DNA from: UBA7985 sp002711265
Lineage (GTDB): Bacteria; Pseudomonadota; Alphaproteobacteria; UBA7985
Assembly (NCBI GenBank): GCA_965660945.1
Contig: CBFIBS010000003.1
Coordinates: 120,577-184,576, forward strand
Reading direction: 5' to 3'
DNA: 64,000 nt
Shown: positions 29,150 to 37,199 of the stretch, piece after piece
How positions within the stretch are numbered: the first letter of the stretch is position 1
Layout of the letters: every line of letters begins with the position of its first letter
Notes under the pieces: generated by a model
What the model was told of the DNA's origin: nothing
Seen by the model: the letters and a program-made list of their open reading frames with translations, nothing else
Databases searched by the model: none
Position numbers and translations under genes: made by a program

Positions 29150-31444
29150 ATGACCGGCCTCATCGACCCCGAAACCCTCGTCCAGGCCGCCGCCGGCGCA
29201 GCCGCCGTGGAAACCACAGACGGCGCTGAGCCCGCTCTGCGGCTGCACCCGGTCGACGGCACGCCGCTGGATGAAAGCCCGGCGCTGGAGATCGTCTCGG
29301 ACTTCGAACCCGCTGGTGACCAGCCCCAGGCCATCGGTGACCTGCTCGAGGGCCTTGGCAACGGCGATCGCGACAGCGTTCTGCTCGGCGTTACCGGTTC
29401 AGGCAAGACCTTCACCATGGCCCACGTCATCCAGACCTTGCAGCGCCCGACGTTGATTATGGCCCACAACAAGACCCTCGCCGCGCAGCTCTACGGTGAG
29501 ATGAAGGAGTTCTTCCCCAACAACGCGGTCGAGTACTTCGTCTCCTACTACGACTACTACCAGCCCGAGGCCTACGTCCCCCGCTCGGACACCTACATCG
29601 ACAAGGAAGCCACCATCAATGAGCAGATCGACCGCATGCGCCACTCGGCGACCCGGGCCCTGTTCGAGCGCCGCGACGTCATCATCGTCGCCTCGGTTTC
29701 CTGCATCTACGGCATGGGAGCACCGGAGACCTACGCTGCCATGACCCTGCTGCTCGAAGTCGGTGCCGAGATCCCGCAGAAGGAGATGCTGCGCCGCTTC
29801 GTCGAGCTGCAGTACCGTCGCAACGACGTCGGCTTCCAGCGCGGCACCTTCCGCGTCCGGGGTGATTCCATCGAGATCTTCCCGGCCCACCTTGAGGACC
29901 GCGCCTGGCGCCTGTCGCTCTTCGGCGACGAAATCGAGGGCATCTGGGAAATCGACCCCCTGACCGGGGAGAAGACGGCCGAGCTGGAGAAGGCCCGCCT
30001 CTACGCCAACTCCCACCACGTCACCCCCAAGCCGACGATCATGCAGGCGGTCAAGCACATCAAGAACGACCTCGGCCTGCGGCTTGAGGAGCTGGAGAGC
30101 GAGGGCAAGCTGCTCGAAGCTCAGCGCCTGCAGCAGCGCTGCACTTTCGATCTGGAGATGATGGAGGCGACCGGTGTCTGCGCCGGGATCGAGAACTACA
30201 GCCGCTACCTGACAGGACGCGCGCCCGGCGAGCCGCCCCCGACCCTGTTCGAATACCTGCCCGAAGACGCCCTGCTCATCGTCGACGAAAGCCACGTGTC
30301 AGTCCCCCAGATCGGCGCCATGTTCAAGGGCGACCGCGCACGGAAGGTGACGCTCAGCGACTACGGCTTCCGCCTGCCGTCGTGTCAGGACAACCGCCCG
30401 CTCAAATTCGAAGAGTGGGACGCCATGCGCCCCCAGACGGTCTACGTCTCCGCCACGCCCAACACGTGGGAGCTGGAGCGCACCGGCGGTGTCTTCGCCG
30501 AGCAGGTCATCCGCCCGACCGGGCTGCTCGATCCTCCGTGTCTGATCCGGCCAACGGACAACCAGGTCGACGACCTTATCGCCGAGTGCCAGGAGACCGT
30601 GGCCGCCGGCTATCGCGTCCTGGTCACCACCCTGACCAAGCGCATGGCCGAAGACCTGACCGACTATCTCAACGAAGCGGGGCTCAAGGTCCGCTACATC
30701 CACGCCGACGTTGACACGCTCGAGCGGATCGAGATCATCCGCGATCTGCGCCTGGGGGTCTACGACGTGCTGGTCGGGATCAACCTGCTGCGCGAGGGCC
30801 TCGATATTCCCGAGTGCGCGCTGGTGGCGATCCTCGATGCGGACAAGGAAGGCTATCTGCGCTCGACCACGTCGCTGATCCAGACCATCGGCCGCGCCGC
30901 CCGGAACGCCGACGGCCGCGTGGTCCTCTACGCCGACAGGATCACCAAGAGCATGCAGGCTGCCCTCGACGAAACCGAGCGCCGCCGTGCCAAGCAGCTC
31001 GAATACAACCAAGAGCATGGCATCACCCCGGCGTCGATCAAGAAGCGCATCGGCGAGATCATTGACTCGGTCTACGAAAAGGACCGCGTCACCATCGGCA
31101 CGGGTGATGAAGACCTAATCACCACCGGCGGCAAGGACTTGCGCGAGGTCATGGCCGATCTAGAAACCCGGATGAAAGACGCCGCCGCTAACCTCGAATT
31201 CGAGGAGGCTGCGCGCCTGCGCGACGAACTCAAGCGCCTGGAAGCGGCCGATCTGGGGCTGGGTGGGGCGGTGTCAAACCGCGCCGCCGAAGCCGAGCGC
31301 GCGCCCCGGGCCGAGGGCAAGACCGCTGGCCGCAACCGCGCCCGCCGCGAGGCCGAAAGAGACTTCAGCGCGACCAAATCCGCACCGCTCGATCCGCTGG
31401 CAAAGGTCGCCGGGCCGCGCAAGTCACCGCGCCGCCGCGCCTGA
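29150..31444 (+). CDS. uvrB: Excinuclease ABC subunit B
   Basis: Damage-verifying helicase of nucleotide excision repair, 764 residues. Walker A GVTGSGKTFTMAH, beta-hairpin YYDYYQPEAYVP, DESHVS motif II, TLTKRMAEDLTDYL and QTIGRAARNADGRV motif VI are all present. A UVR motif for UvrC (AAANLEFEEAARLRDELKRLE) is near the end, with a basic tail of about 60 residues. ATG 29150 is preceded by AAGGA. Confidence 0.97.
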   Translation: MTGLIDPETLVQAAAGAAAVETTDGAEPALRLHPVDGTPLDESPALEIVSDFEPAGDQPQAIGDLLEGLGNGDRDSVLLGVTGSGKTFTMAHVIQTLQRPTLIMAHNKTLAAQLYGEMKEFFPNNAVEYFVSYYDYYQPEAYVPRSDTYIDKEATINEQIDRMRHSATRALFERRDVIIVASVSCIYGMGAPETYAAMTLLLEVGAEIPQKEMLRRFVELQYRRNDVGFQRGTFRVRGDSIEIFPAHLEDRAWRLSLFGDEIEGIWEIDPLTGEKTAELEKARLYANSHHVTPKPTIMQAVKHIKNDLGLRLEELESEGKLLEAQRLQQRCTFDLEMMEATGVCAGIENYSRYLTGRAPGEPPPTLFEYLPEDALLIVDESHVSVPQIGAMFKGDRARKVTLSDYGFRLPSCQDNRPLKFEEWDAMRPQTVYVSATPNTWELERTGGVFAEQVIRPTGLLDPPCLIRPTDNQVDDLIAECQETVAAGYRVLVTTLTKRMAEDLTDYLNEAGLKVRYIHADVDTLERIEIIRDLRLGVYDVLVGINLLREGLDIPECALVAILDADKEGYLRSTTSLIQTIGRAARNADGRVVLYADRITKSMQAALDETERRRAKQLEYNQEHGITPASIKKRIGEIIDSVYEKDRVTIGTGDEDLITTGGKDLREVMADLETRMKDAAANLEFEEAARLRDELKRLEAADLGLGGAVSNRAAEAERAPRAEGKTAGRNRARREAERDFSATKSAPLDPLAKVAGPRKSPRRRA

Positions 31445-31455
31445 AGCCGTAGCGC

Positions 31456-31581
31456 ACCAGCCAGTGAGAGCCGGCCAGTCGGAGCCGGCCAGTCGGAGCC
31501 GGCCAGTCGGAGCCGGCCAGTCAGAACCAGCCAGTCAGAGCGAGCCAGCCAGACTTGCCCAGTCGGAACAGCCGGGTCAGA
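31456..31581. repeat. Nine tandem copies of a 14-bp unit between uvrB and the EF-hand gene
   Basis: Units of consensus GCCGGCCAGTCGGA run head to tail from 31456 to 31581: three identical central units, one nearly identical, and degenerate ones to each side. The last unit overlaps the stop codon of the EF-hand gene. No coding frame uses it. Confidence 0.93.
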
Positions 31582-32140
31582 GAAGTTCGGGCCAACCCAG
31601 CTTGCCGTTCTGGTTCTTGTCGAGGAAGGTAAAGGTCTCGTCCAGCCGGGCCTGCAACTCGGGCAGGGTCAGGCCTTCTTCGGGGAAGGCCCTGCCCATG
31701 AGCTTGATCCGCAGCAGCAGGGCCGGCGCTTCAACAACGCTGACGACGTCATTGTAGTCCGCATCGAAAACCGTGTGGATGATGGTGAAATAGGTCAGCA
31801 TCTCATCGCGGGTCAGCGCGCCGTCGTTGTTGCGGTCCATCTTGGTGAAGTGGCGCAGGAACGACCGTTTTTCGTACTGGGAGCGCAGCCGGGCCTTCTG
31901 CTCCGGGGTCAGCTCGCGCAGCTTGTCCAGCGTCGAGCCTCCCGCCGCTCCCGAACCGGGACCCGACCGGGTTTCGGCCTGTTGTTCAGACGGCGTTTCC
32001 GACCCCGAGGCGGACTGCTGGCTGTCGCCACCGTCCGACGACTGTGCCACCGCCCCTGTCGGGGTGGCAAAGAGCGCGAAGAGAAAGGCGAGACCAGCGA
32101 GCACGCGGCCCTGTCGCTTCAGGATCATGGAATGGTTCAT
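31577..32140 (-). CDS. Exported EF-hand protein
   Basis: A small secreted calcium-binding protein. After a signal peptide (GRVLAGLAFLFALFATPTGAVAQ) comes a Ser/Gly/Gln-rich linker, then a first EF-hand loop DRNNDGALTRDE and a second DKNQNGKLGWPE close to the C-terminus. The region between them is helical. ATG 32140 or 32128 both leave a good signal peptide; a longer frame reaches 32197. Its partner and role are unknown. Confidence 0.8.
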   Translation of the reverse strand: MNHSMILKRQGRVLAGLAFLFALFATPTGAVAQSSDGGDSQQSASGSETPSEQQAETRSGPGSGAAGGSTLDKLRELTPEQKARLRSQYEKRSFLRHFTKMDRNNDGALTRDEMLTYFTIIHTVFDADYNDVVSVVEAPALLLRIKLMGRAFPEEGLTLPELQARLDETFTFLDKNQNGKLGWPELL

Positions 32141-32253
32141 CCGGCTGGAGTATGCGGTCGCGGAGCGATTGAGGTCCGCGCGAAAATGGTTTCTCATAGG
32201 GCTGCCCCAAAGTAAAGTTATCAGACACTTGCGTCATAAACCTGAAGTCGAAA

Positions 32254-32907
32254 ATGATTGATCTGTGGCTCCTGCCGCTGCCGCCTTCACCCGTTACTGC
32301 CCTGAGCGCAGACCGGGTGCGCCTGCGGCCCTTCGAGAAGGCTGACGTTCCGGCCATCGTCGAGCAGGGCAGCGACCGCGCCGTGGCGCACTGGATGATT
32401 AGTTTTCCCGTGCCCTGGCCGCGCTGGCTGGCCCGGCAGCGTGTGCGGGAGTCCCGCCGGGATCTGGCGTCCGGCCGCGGTTACCACTTCGCCATCATCG
32501 CCGATGACCAACCCGGAAAGCCCATGGTCGGGGCATGCTCGGCGATTTTCGTCGGCGATGCCAGCCGACCGCCGGAGCTGGCCTACTGGGTGGCGCCGCC
32601 CTGGCAGCGGCAGGGCTATGGCCGGACCGCACTGCGCCTGCTGCTCTCGCACATGTTCGACGCGGATCCGGCGCTGATCGCGGTCGAGGCGGCGGTGATC
32701 GAGGGCAATGATCCTTCCGCCGACCTGCTGCTGGGCCTGCACTTCGGCGTTCAGGGCGAGGAATTCGCCAGCGCCCCGCTCAGCTGGGACGAACCGCCGG
32801 GCACCCAGGTGCGCCTGCGGCGCTATCGGCTGTGGCGCGAGGATTGGTTTCGGGCCTCGCAGGCCCATATCCCTGAGAATGACCGCTTGAATGCGGGCGC
32901 AGCCTGA
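32254..32907 (+). CDS. GNAT acetyltransferase, RimJ/RimL-like
   Basis: 217 residues. RVRLRPFEKADVPAI at the start, ELAYWVAPPWQRQGYGRTALRLLL as the acetyl-CoA loop and EAAVIEGNDPSADLLLGLHF after it match the RimJ/L group that acetylates protein N-termini or small molecules. Divergent from the EF-hand gene. Substrate unknown. Confidence 0.87.
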   Translation: MIDLWLLPLPPSPVTALSADRVRLRPFEKADVPAIVEQGSDRAVAHWMISFPVPWPRWLARQRVRESRRDLASGRGYHFAIIADDQPGKPMVGACSAIFVGDASRPPELAYWVAPPWQRQGYGRTALRLLLSHMFDADPALIAVEAAVIEGNDPSADLLLGLHFGVQGEEFASAPLSWDEPPGTQVRLRRYRLWREDWFRASQAHIPENDRLNAGAA

Positions 32908-33023
32908 TTGTTTGGCTATGCCAACCTCACAAATCCGGCAAACCTCATCCGTTTTGCCGACCCCGGAAACCCTGCAAACCTCACCAGCCAGCCAGCCTGC
33001 CATCTGAAACACTGAGACAGAGC

Positions 33024-33434
33024 ATGACCGATTTTAAAGCCCTTTCCGAAGCCGATTGGAAGCAACGCCTCTCCGAGGAACAATTTCAGGTCGCCCGCCG
33101 CCACGGGACCGAGCGCCCCTTTTCCTCGTCGCTGAACGACAACAAGGCCGCCGGTCGCTATGCCTGCGCTGGTTGCGGTCAGGTGCTGTTCAGTTCTGAG
33201 GACAAGTACGACTCCGGCTCGGGTTGGCCGTCCTTTACCCAGCCCATTGATGCTGAAGTCGTGGGCGAAACCACCGACCGCAGCTTCCTTATGACCCGGA
33301 CAGAGATCCATTGCGCGCGCTGTGAGTCACACCTCGGGCACGTCTTTCCCGACGGCCCCGGACCCACGGGCCTGCGCTACTGCATGAACGGCTGCGTGAT
33401 GGATTTTCAGGACGAGCCCGGGACCGACGACTGA
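33024..33434 (+). CDS. msrB: Peptide-methionine (R)-S-oxide reductase
   Basis: Repairs oxidised methionine (R form). Zinc cysteines lie in CAGCGQ and CARCESHLGHVF; SGSGWPSF and the catalytic cysteine in LRYCMNG complete the family pattern. The residues after the catalytic Cys differ from the usual RYCINS, with a second Cys (NGC) nearby. 136 residues. Confidence 0.95.
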   Translation: MTDFKALSEADWKQRLSEEQFQVARRHGTERPFSSSLNDNKAAGRYACAGCGQVLFSSEDKYDSGSGWPSFTQPIDAEVVGETTDRSFLMTRTEIHCARCESHLGHVFPDGPGPTGLRYCMNGCVMDFQDEPGTDD

Positions 33435-33509
33435 TCAGGGTGAGACGGCGCGAGCCGCCAGTGGCGCGCGCCGAAGATCAGCGGAGCATGGAGCCCGGGT
33501 GGTTGTCGT

Positions 33510-33848
33510 TCAGGCCAGTCGGGCCCCGTTCGGCACGCCCTGATCCGGCGCCACCAGCACCACGTGATTGCTGTCGTCGTGGAGGCCGAGGGTCAGAAAC
33601 TCGCTCATGAAGGGGCCGATCTGCTTGGCAGGGAAGTTAACCACGGCGATGATCTGACGACCAATGAGGTCTTCCGCGTGGTAGTGCTCGGTGATCTGAG
33701 CGCTGGATTTGCGCTCGCCAAGCTCTTCGCCAAAATCCACCCAGAGCTTGATCGCCGGCCGCCGGGCTTCGGGAAAGGGCTCCGCCCGGGTCACGGTGCC
33801 GACGCGGATGTCGACTTTGAGGAAGTCGTCGAAACTGATTTCAGCCAT
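33510..33848 (-). CDS. csaA: CsaA-like tRNA-binding domain protein
   Basis: 112-residue stand-alone OB-fold of the EMAP-II/tRNA-binding type. MAEISFDDFLKVDIRVGTVTRAEPFPEARRPA, KLWVDFGEELGERKSSAQIT and IGRQIIAVVNFPAKQIG are CsaA signatures. CsaA has chaperone and protein-export roles in Bacillus. ATG 33848 has AAAGG nine bases upstream; the frame extends to 33953 but overlaps the plsY leader. Confidence 0.93.
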   Translation of the reverse strand: MAEISFDDFLKVDIRVGTVTRAEPFPEARRPAIKLWVDFGEELGERKSSAQITEHYHAEDLIGRQIIAVVNFPAKQIGPFMSEFLTLGLHDDSNHVVLVAPDQGVPNGARLA

Positions 33849-33951
33849 GTCAGACCTTTCGCGCCTGCGCTGTAGAAGGTTGAGGCTCTTGTATGCCTCG
33901 GCTGCAAAAGGCTCTAGAACAGATCGAGAGACGAAAGCGAGGACAAAGCAC

Positions 33952-34650
33952 ATGATGTTGGAAAATGGGTCACTCCTTCTCTGGTTGCTGTCGATCGGCG
34001 GCGGGTACCTGCTGGGGGCGGTTCCCTTTGGCCTCGTGCTGACCCGGCTGGCCGGCTACGGAGACATCCGCAAGATCGGCTCGGGCAACATCGGCGCGAC
34101 CAACGTGCTGCGGACCGGAAACCGTCCGCTGGCGCTGACGGTGCTGGTCCTCGACGCCGGCAAGGGCGGGTTCGCGGCTGGGCTGGCCTGGTGGCTTGTG
34201 GGCTGGGAAGCGGGCGTCTTTGCCGGTACCGCCGCCTTCGTCGGTCACCTCTACCCGGTGTGGCTGGGCTTTAGGGGGGGCAAGGGCGTTGCGACCGGTC
34301 TGGGCACCTTCGCTGCTGTTTCGTGGCCGATTTTCGTCGGCATGGCGCTGGCGTGGCTGGCGACGGCTGCGGTGACGCGGCGGTCATCGGCGGGCGCTCT
34401 GGGTGCCTTTACCGCGCTGCCGCTGCTCACGGCGGTGTTCGGTGAGCGGGCGGCGGCTTCGGCCATTGGGCTGCCCTACTGGTTCGTCATCCTCGGTTTT
34501 CTGCTCGCTGCGGTGGTCTGGTACAAGCATCGCGCCAACGTTTCCCGGCTGATCCAGGGGACGGAACCGGCGATCAGTTTTGGCGGCGGCAAGGCTCGGG
34601 CAGAGCCCGGCCGCGATGGCGAGGGTGCGACTGACCAGGGCGAGGAGTGA
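33952..34650 (+). CDS. plsY: Acyl-phosphate:glycerol-3-phosphate acyltransferase
   Basis: Membrane enzyme starting phospholipid synthesis. GYLLGAVPFGLVLTRL, the glycerol-phosphate motif GSGNIGATNVLRTGN, LDAGKGG and the HLYPVWLGFRGGKGVATGLG loop are the PlsY motifs. A hydrophilic tail of about 30 residues rich in Gly, Arg and Glu follows the last helix. GAGGA precedes ATG 33952. Divergent from csaA. Confidence 0.94.
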   Translation: MMLENGSLLLWLLSIGGGYLLGAVPFGLVLTRLAGYGDIRKIGSGNIGATNVLRTGNRPLALTVLVLDAGKGGFAAGLAWWLVGWEAGVFAGTAAFVGHLYPVWLGFRGGKGVATGLGTFAAVSWPIFVGMALAWLATAAVTRRSSAGALGAFTALPLLTAVFGERAAASAIGLPYWFVILGFLLAAVVWYKHRANVSRLIQGTEPAISFGGGKARAEPGRDGEGATDQGEE

Positions 34651-34746
34651 GCAGGCCTGCGAGCGAAACTTCGCACGGGACTTCGCAGGGATCTGCGCCC
34701 GGATCTGCAACTGTGACTTGCGACGAGCCTGCGGTCGAGGCTGTGC

Positions 34747-35595
34747 CTACGACGTGCCGGAGAGTTCGGCGTTGCGCTGCTCGCCGGCGGCCATGGCCTC
34801 GGGAAACAAAGCGTTGAGCCCGCGATCCTCGTCCATCAGCACCTCAAGCGCGGCCTGAGTTACCCCGCCCGGGCTCGTTACCCGGCGGCGGAGTTCACCG
34901 GGCTCGATGTCCGGTTGCCGGTCGGCGAGCGTCGCCGCGCCGAGGATGGTCTGGCGCGCGGCCATGCGGGCCTGTTCGGGCGAAAGGCCGGTGCGCTCGA
35001 CCGCAGCGGCCATGCACTCCATTAGCAGAAAGACGTAGGCCGGACCGCTGCCGGTGACGCCGACCAGCGCGTCGATCTGCGCCTCCGTGTCCACCCACAG
35101 GCAGGCGCCTACGGCCTCGAGCATGACTCCACTGAGGTCCCTGAGGTCGTCGTCCACCGCGGCATTGCCGAGCAACAGGCTTAGGCCCTGACCCACTGCT
35201 GCAGGTGTGTTGGGCATGACACGGACGATCGGGGTGTCGGCGCCGAACCAGCCTTCATAGGCCGACGTGCCGATCCCGGCCGCGATCGAGATGACGGCGG
35301 CGCCCGCTTCGCGGACCATCGCGATGTAGCTGGGCGCGACCTCTGGCATGAGCTGAGGCTTGACGGCAAGCATGACCATAGCCGGCGCGATCGAAGCCGG
35401 CAGGTCGGCGGTTGAGGCGACACAGGCCACAGCCCTGTGGCTGGCGCCGCCATCGGCCAGTTGCGGATCGACGATGAACACGGCACCGGGATCGATACCG
35501 GCGGCGAGCCAGCCGTCGAGCAGGGCGCCGCCCATATTACCGCAGCCGGCGAGGATCAGTGGTCTTTCGGCCGAGAAGAACGATAGATCAGTCAT
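34747..35595 (-). CDS. proC: Pyrroline-5-carboxylate reductase
   Basis: Final NAD(P)H-dependent step of proline synthesis. Rossmann start ILAGCGNMGGALLDGWL, VRVMPNTPAAVGQG, and the C-terminal signature region with SGPAYVFLLMECMAAA and RRRVTSPGGVTQAALEVL are complete. In alphaproteobacteria it often sits with ybjN-like and ubiK genes, as here; hairpin-repeat cluster C separates it from ybjN. Confidence 0.95.
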   Translation of the reverse strand: MTDLSFFSAERPLILAGCGNMGGALLDGWLAAGIDPGAVFIVDPQLADGGASHRAVACVASTADLPASIAPAMVMLAVKPQLMPEVAPSYIAMVREAGAAVISIAAGIGTSAYEGWFGADTPIVRVMPNTPAAVGQGLSLLLGNAAVDDDLRDLSGVMLEAVGACLWVDTEAQIDALVGVTGSGPAYVFLLMECMAAAVERTGLSPEQARMAARQTILGAATLADRQPDIEPGELRRRVTSPGGVTQAALEVLMDEDRGLNALFPEAMAAGEQRNAELSGTS

Positions 35596-35656
35596 GCCTC
35601 AGTTTTGCCAGAGCCATGAGGTCACGGAAACCCTTGATTTCGGAGCTCACCATGGG

Positions 35657-35938
35657 TTGCGTGCTCGATTTGACGCCGCTTCGCGGCTTACAAATCTCCC
35701 CCGCGTAGTTAAACGGACAGGCCGCGATGCGCGCGGCCTGACGTCTTTCGCATTTTCTATGAAAATACGCGTGGGAGGGCCGAAGGCCGCGAAGCGGCCG
35801 AGGCCCGAGCGCGCCATACAGGGAAGTTGCGCGACGCTTGGCCCCGCCGCGCGAAGCGCGGCAGGGGGCAAGTCGGCGCAACCTACTTTCAGCAGACAAC
35901 GCCAACGCGCTCAAAGCGCAGCGTGTTGAGCGCAAAGA
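35657..35938. repeat. Intergenic hairpin-repeat cluster C (cleanest copy)
   Basis: One copy each of R1 (35657-35740), R2 (35763-35815), R3 (35826-35882) and R4 (35904-35938), all in the same orientation, fill the gap between proC and the YbjN-like gene. R3 is a near-perfect 57-base palindrome with GTTGCGC/GCGCAAC arms. R1 ends in a second hairpin CAGGCCGCG/CGCGGCCTG. This copy shows the probable module order R1-R2-R3-R4. Confidence 0.92.
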
Positions 35939-35965
35939 AAAAGAAGAGAGAGGCCGCGAGTGCGG

Positions 35966-36475
35966 TCAGGCCTCGCCCTGGGTCTCCAGCAGCGAAGATG
36001 CCAGCGCATCCTGCGGGTCGCGGCCGCCCCAGATCACGAACTGGAACGCCGGGTAGAAGCGATCGCATTCGCCGACAGCCACGTCGACCAGGTCTTCAAT
36101 CTGCTCGTGGCTCACCCCGCCAATGCCGCGCAGCAGCAGTGTGTGCCGGAACATCAGCGACGTTTCTTCCTTGGACAGCTCGAAGTGACCGACCCAAAGC
36201 TTGGCGTTGACTTCGGCGAGCAGGGTGTTGATCTCGGCATTCAGTCGGGCTGGTGCCCGCATTTCCAGCATACAGGTCGTGTGCAGGGCCTGAACGTCTT
36301 CCTGCCAGAAGCAGTGCAGCTGGTAAGTGGCCCACTGGCCAGGACAGGCGATGACGAGTTCGGCTTCGCTGGGACGGGCGATGGTCCAGTCGCTTTCTCC
36401 GGAGAGCATGTCTTCCAGCGCGTCTATCGGATTCAGAATGTCTTCGCGCGCGAAGTCTAAGCGTGAAAACGCCAT
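35966..36475 (-). CDS. YbjN domain-containing protein
   Basis: 169 residues with the YbjN/type III-chaperone-like fold. NPIDALEDMLSGESDWTIARPSEAE starts the domain; LEMRAPARLNAEINTLLAEVNAKLWVGHFEL and MFRHTLLL follow. Conserved next to proC and ubiK in alphaproteobacteria. Biochemical function is not established. Confidence 0.88.
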   Translation of the reverse strand: MAFSRLDFAREDILNPIDALEDMLSGESDWTIARPSEAELVIACPGQWATYQLHCFWQEDVQALHTTCMLEMRAPARLNAEINTLLAEVNAKLWVGHFELSKEETSLMFRHTLLLRGIGGVSHEQIEDLVDVAVGECDRFYPAFQFVIWGGRDPQDALASSLLETQGEA

Positions 36476-36784
36476 CGAATAAGCTCCCCAACAGCCTTCT
36501 GATCAAACCGACCCGAACAGTTATCAACAGCTGTGGAAAGCGGTGGCGAATTTTTCGCTCTATCCGCCGCCCGCCCAAACCCGCGTTTCCCAATAGGCTG
36601 GTTTGCTGCAACTGATGAACTCTGTATCTCAAATCACCGAGTCGAAGTCCATACCGGTCGCATAATAATTTGCGCACAGGCTCTGTGGAGCGATGGCCTG
36701 AGAGCCCCGATTTTGACCACAGGCATGGGGATAAACCGAGGAGAAGCTGGGAAAACTCCAACCGCGCCAGCGGGTGGCGAGGCC
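36476..36784. other. 309-base gap with DnaA-box-like sequences
   Basis: No gene is supported. It holds TTATCAACA (36521-36529) and TGGGGATAA (36726-36734), each one mismatch from the DnaA box, plus weaker TGTGGAAAG (36532-36540) and TGTGGA (36685-36690). No AT-rich unwinding element is obvious. Confidence 0.4.
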
Positions 36785-37036
36785 TCAGCTCTTGGCCAGT
36801 TTTTGCTCCAGGTCTTCGAGCCGCTTGAGCAGCTGCTCGTTCTCTTCGCGGGCCTTGCGGGCCATCTCCCGCACCACCTCGAATTCCTCGCGCGGGACCA
36901 TGTCAATCTCGGCCATAGCCGCTTCCAGCCGCTGGCGGAACAGCACTTCGACTTCATTGCGGGCGCCGGCGAGTGTACCCACCGCGCCATTGGCAAGGCG
37001 GGCCAGGTCGTCGAAGAAGCGGTATTGGTTCTGCAT
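36785..37036 (-). CDS. ubiK: UbiK/YqiC-family ubiquinone-synthesis accessory factor
   Basis: A coiled-coil protein of 83 residues. MQNQYRFFDDLARLANGAVGTLAGARNEVE starts it, followed by VPREEFEVVREMARKAREENEQL. UbiK (BMFP) assists aerobic ubiquinone synthesis and binds membranes. Divergent from lgt. Confidence 0.92.
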   Translation of the reverse strand: MQNQYRFFDDLARLANGAVGTLAGARNEVEVLFRQRLEAAMAEIDMVPREEFEVVREMARKAREENEQLLKRLEDLEQKLAKS

Positions 37037-37199
37037 ATCGTAAGCCTCTGATAGCTGCGGCGTTGCGTCGGTGCTGCGGTCCTGCCGCCCTGCTCGCGCG
37101 CCAGTCTTGCCCCGTCATATAGCGACGATGCCTTCCGCTCGCCACAGCATCGACATAGAACAGAGGGCAACGCTGCCAATAGTTGAAGGGCAAAGCCTT

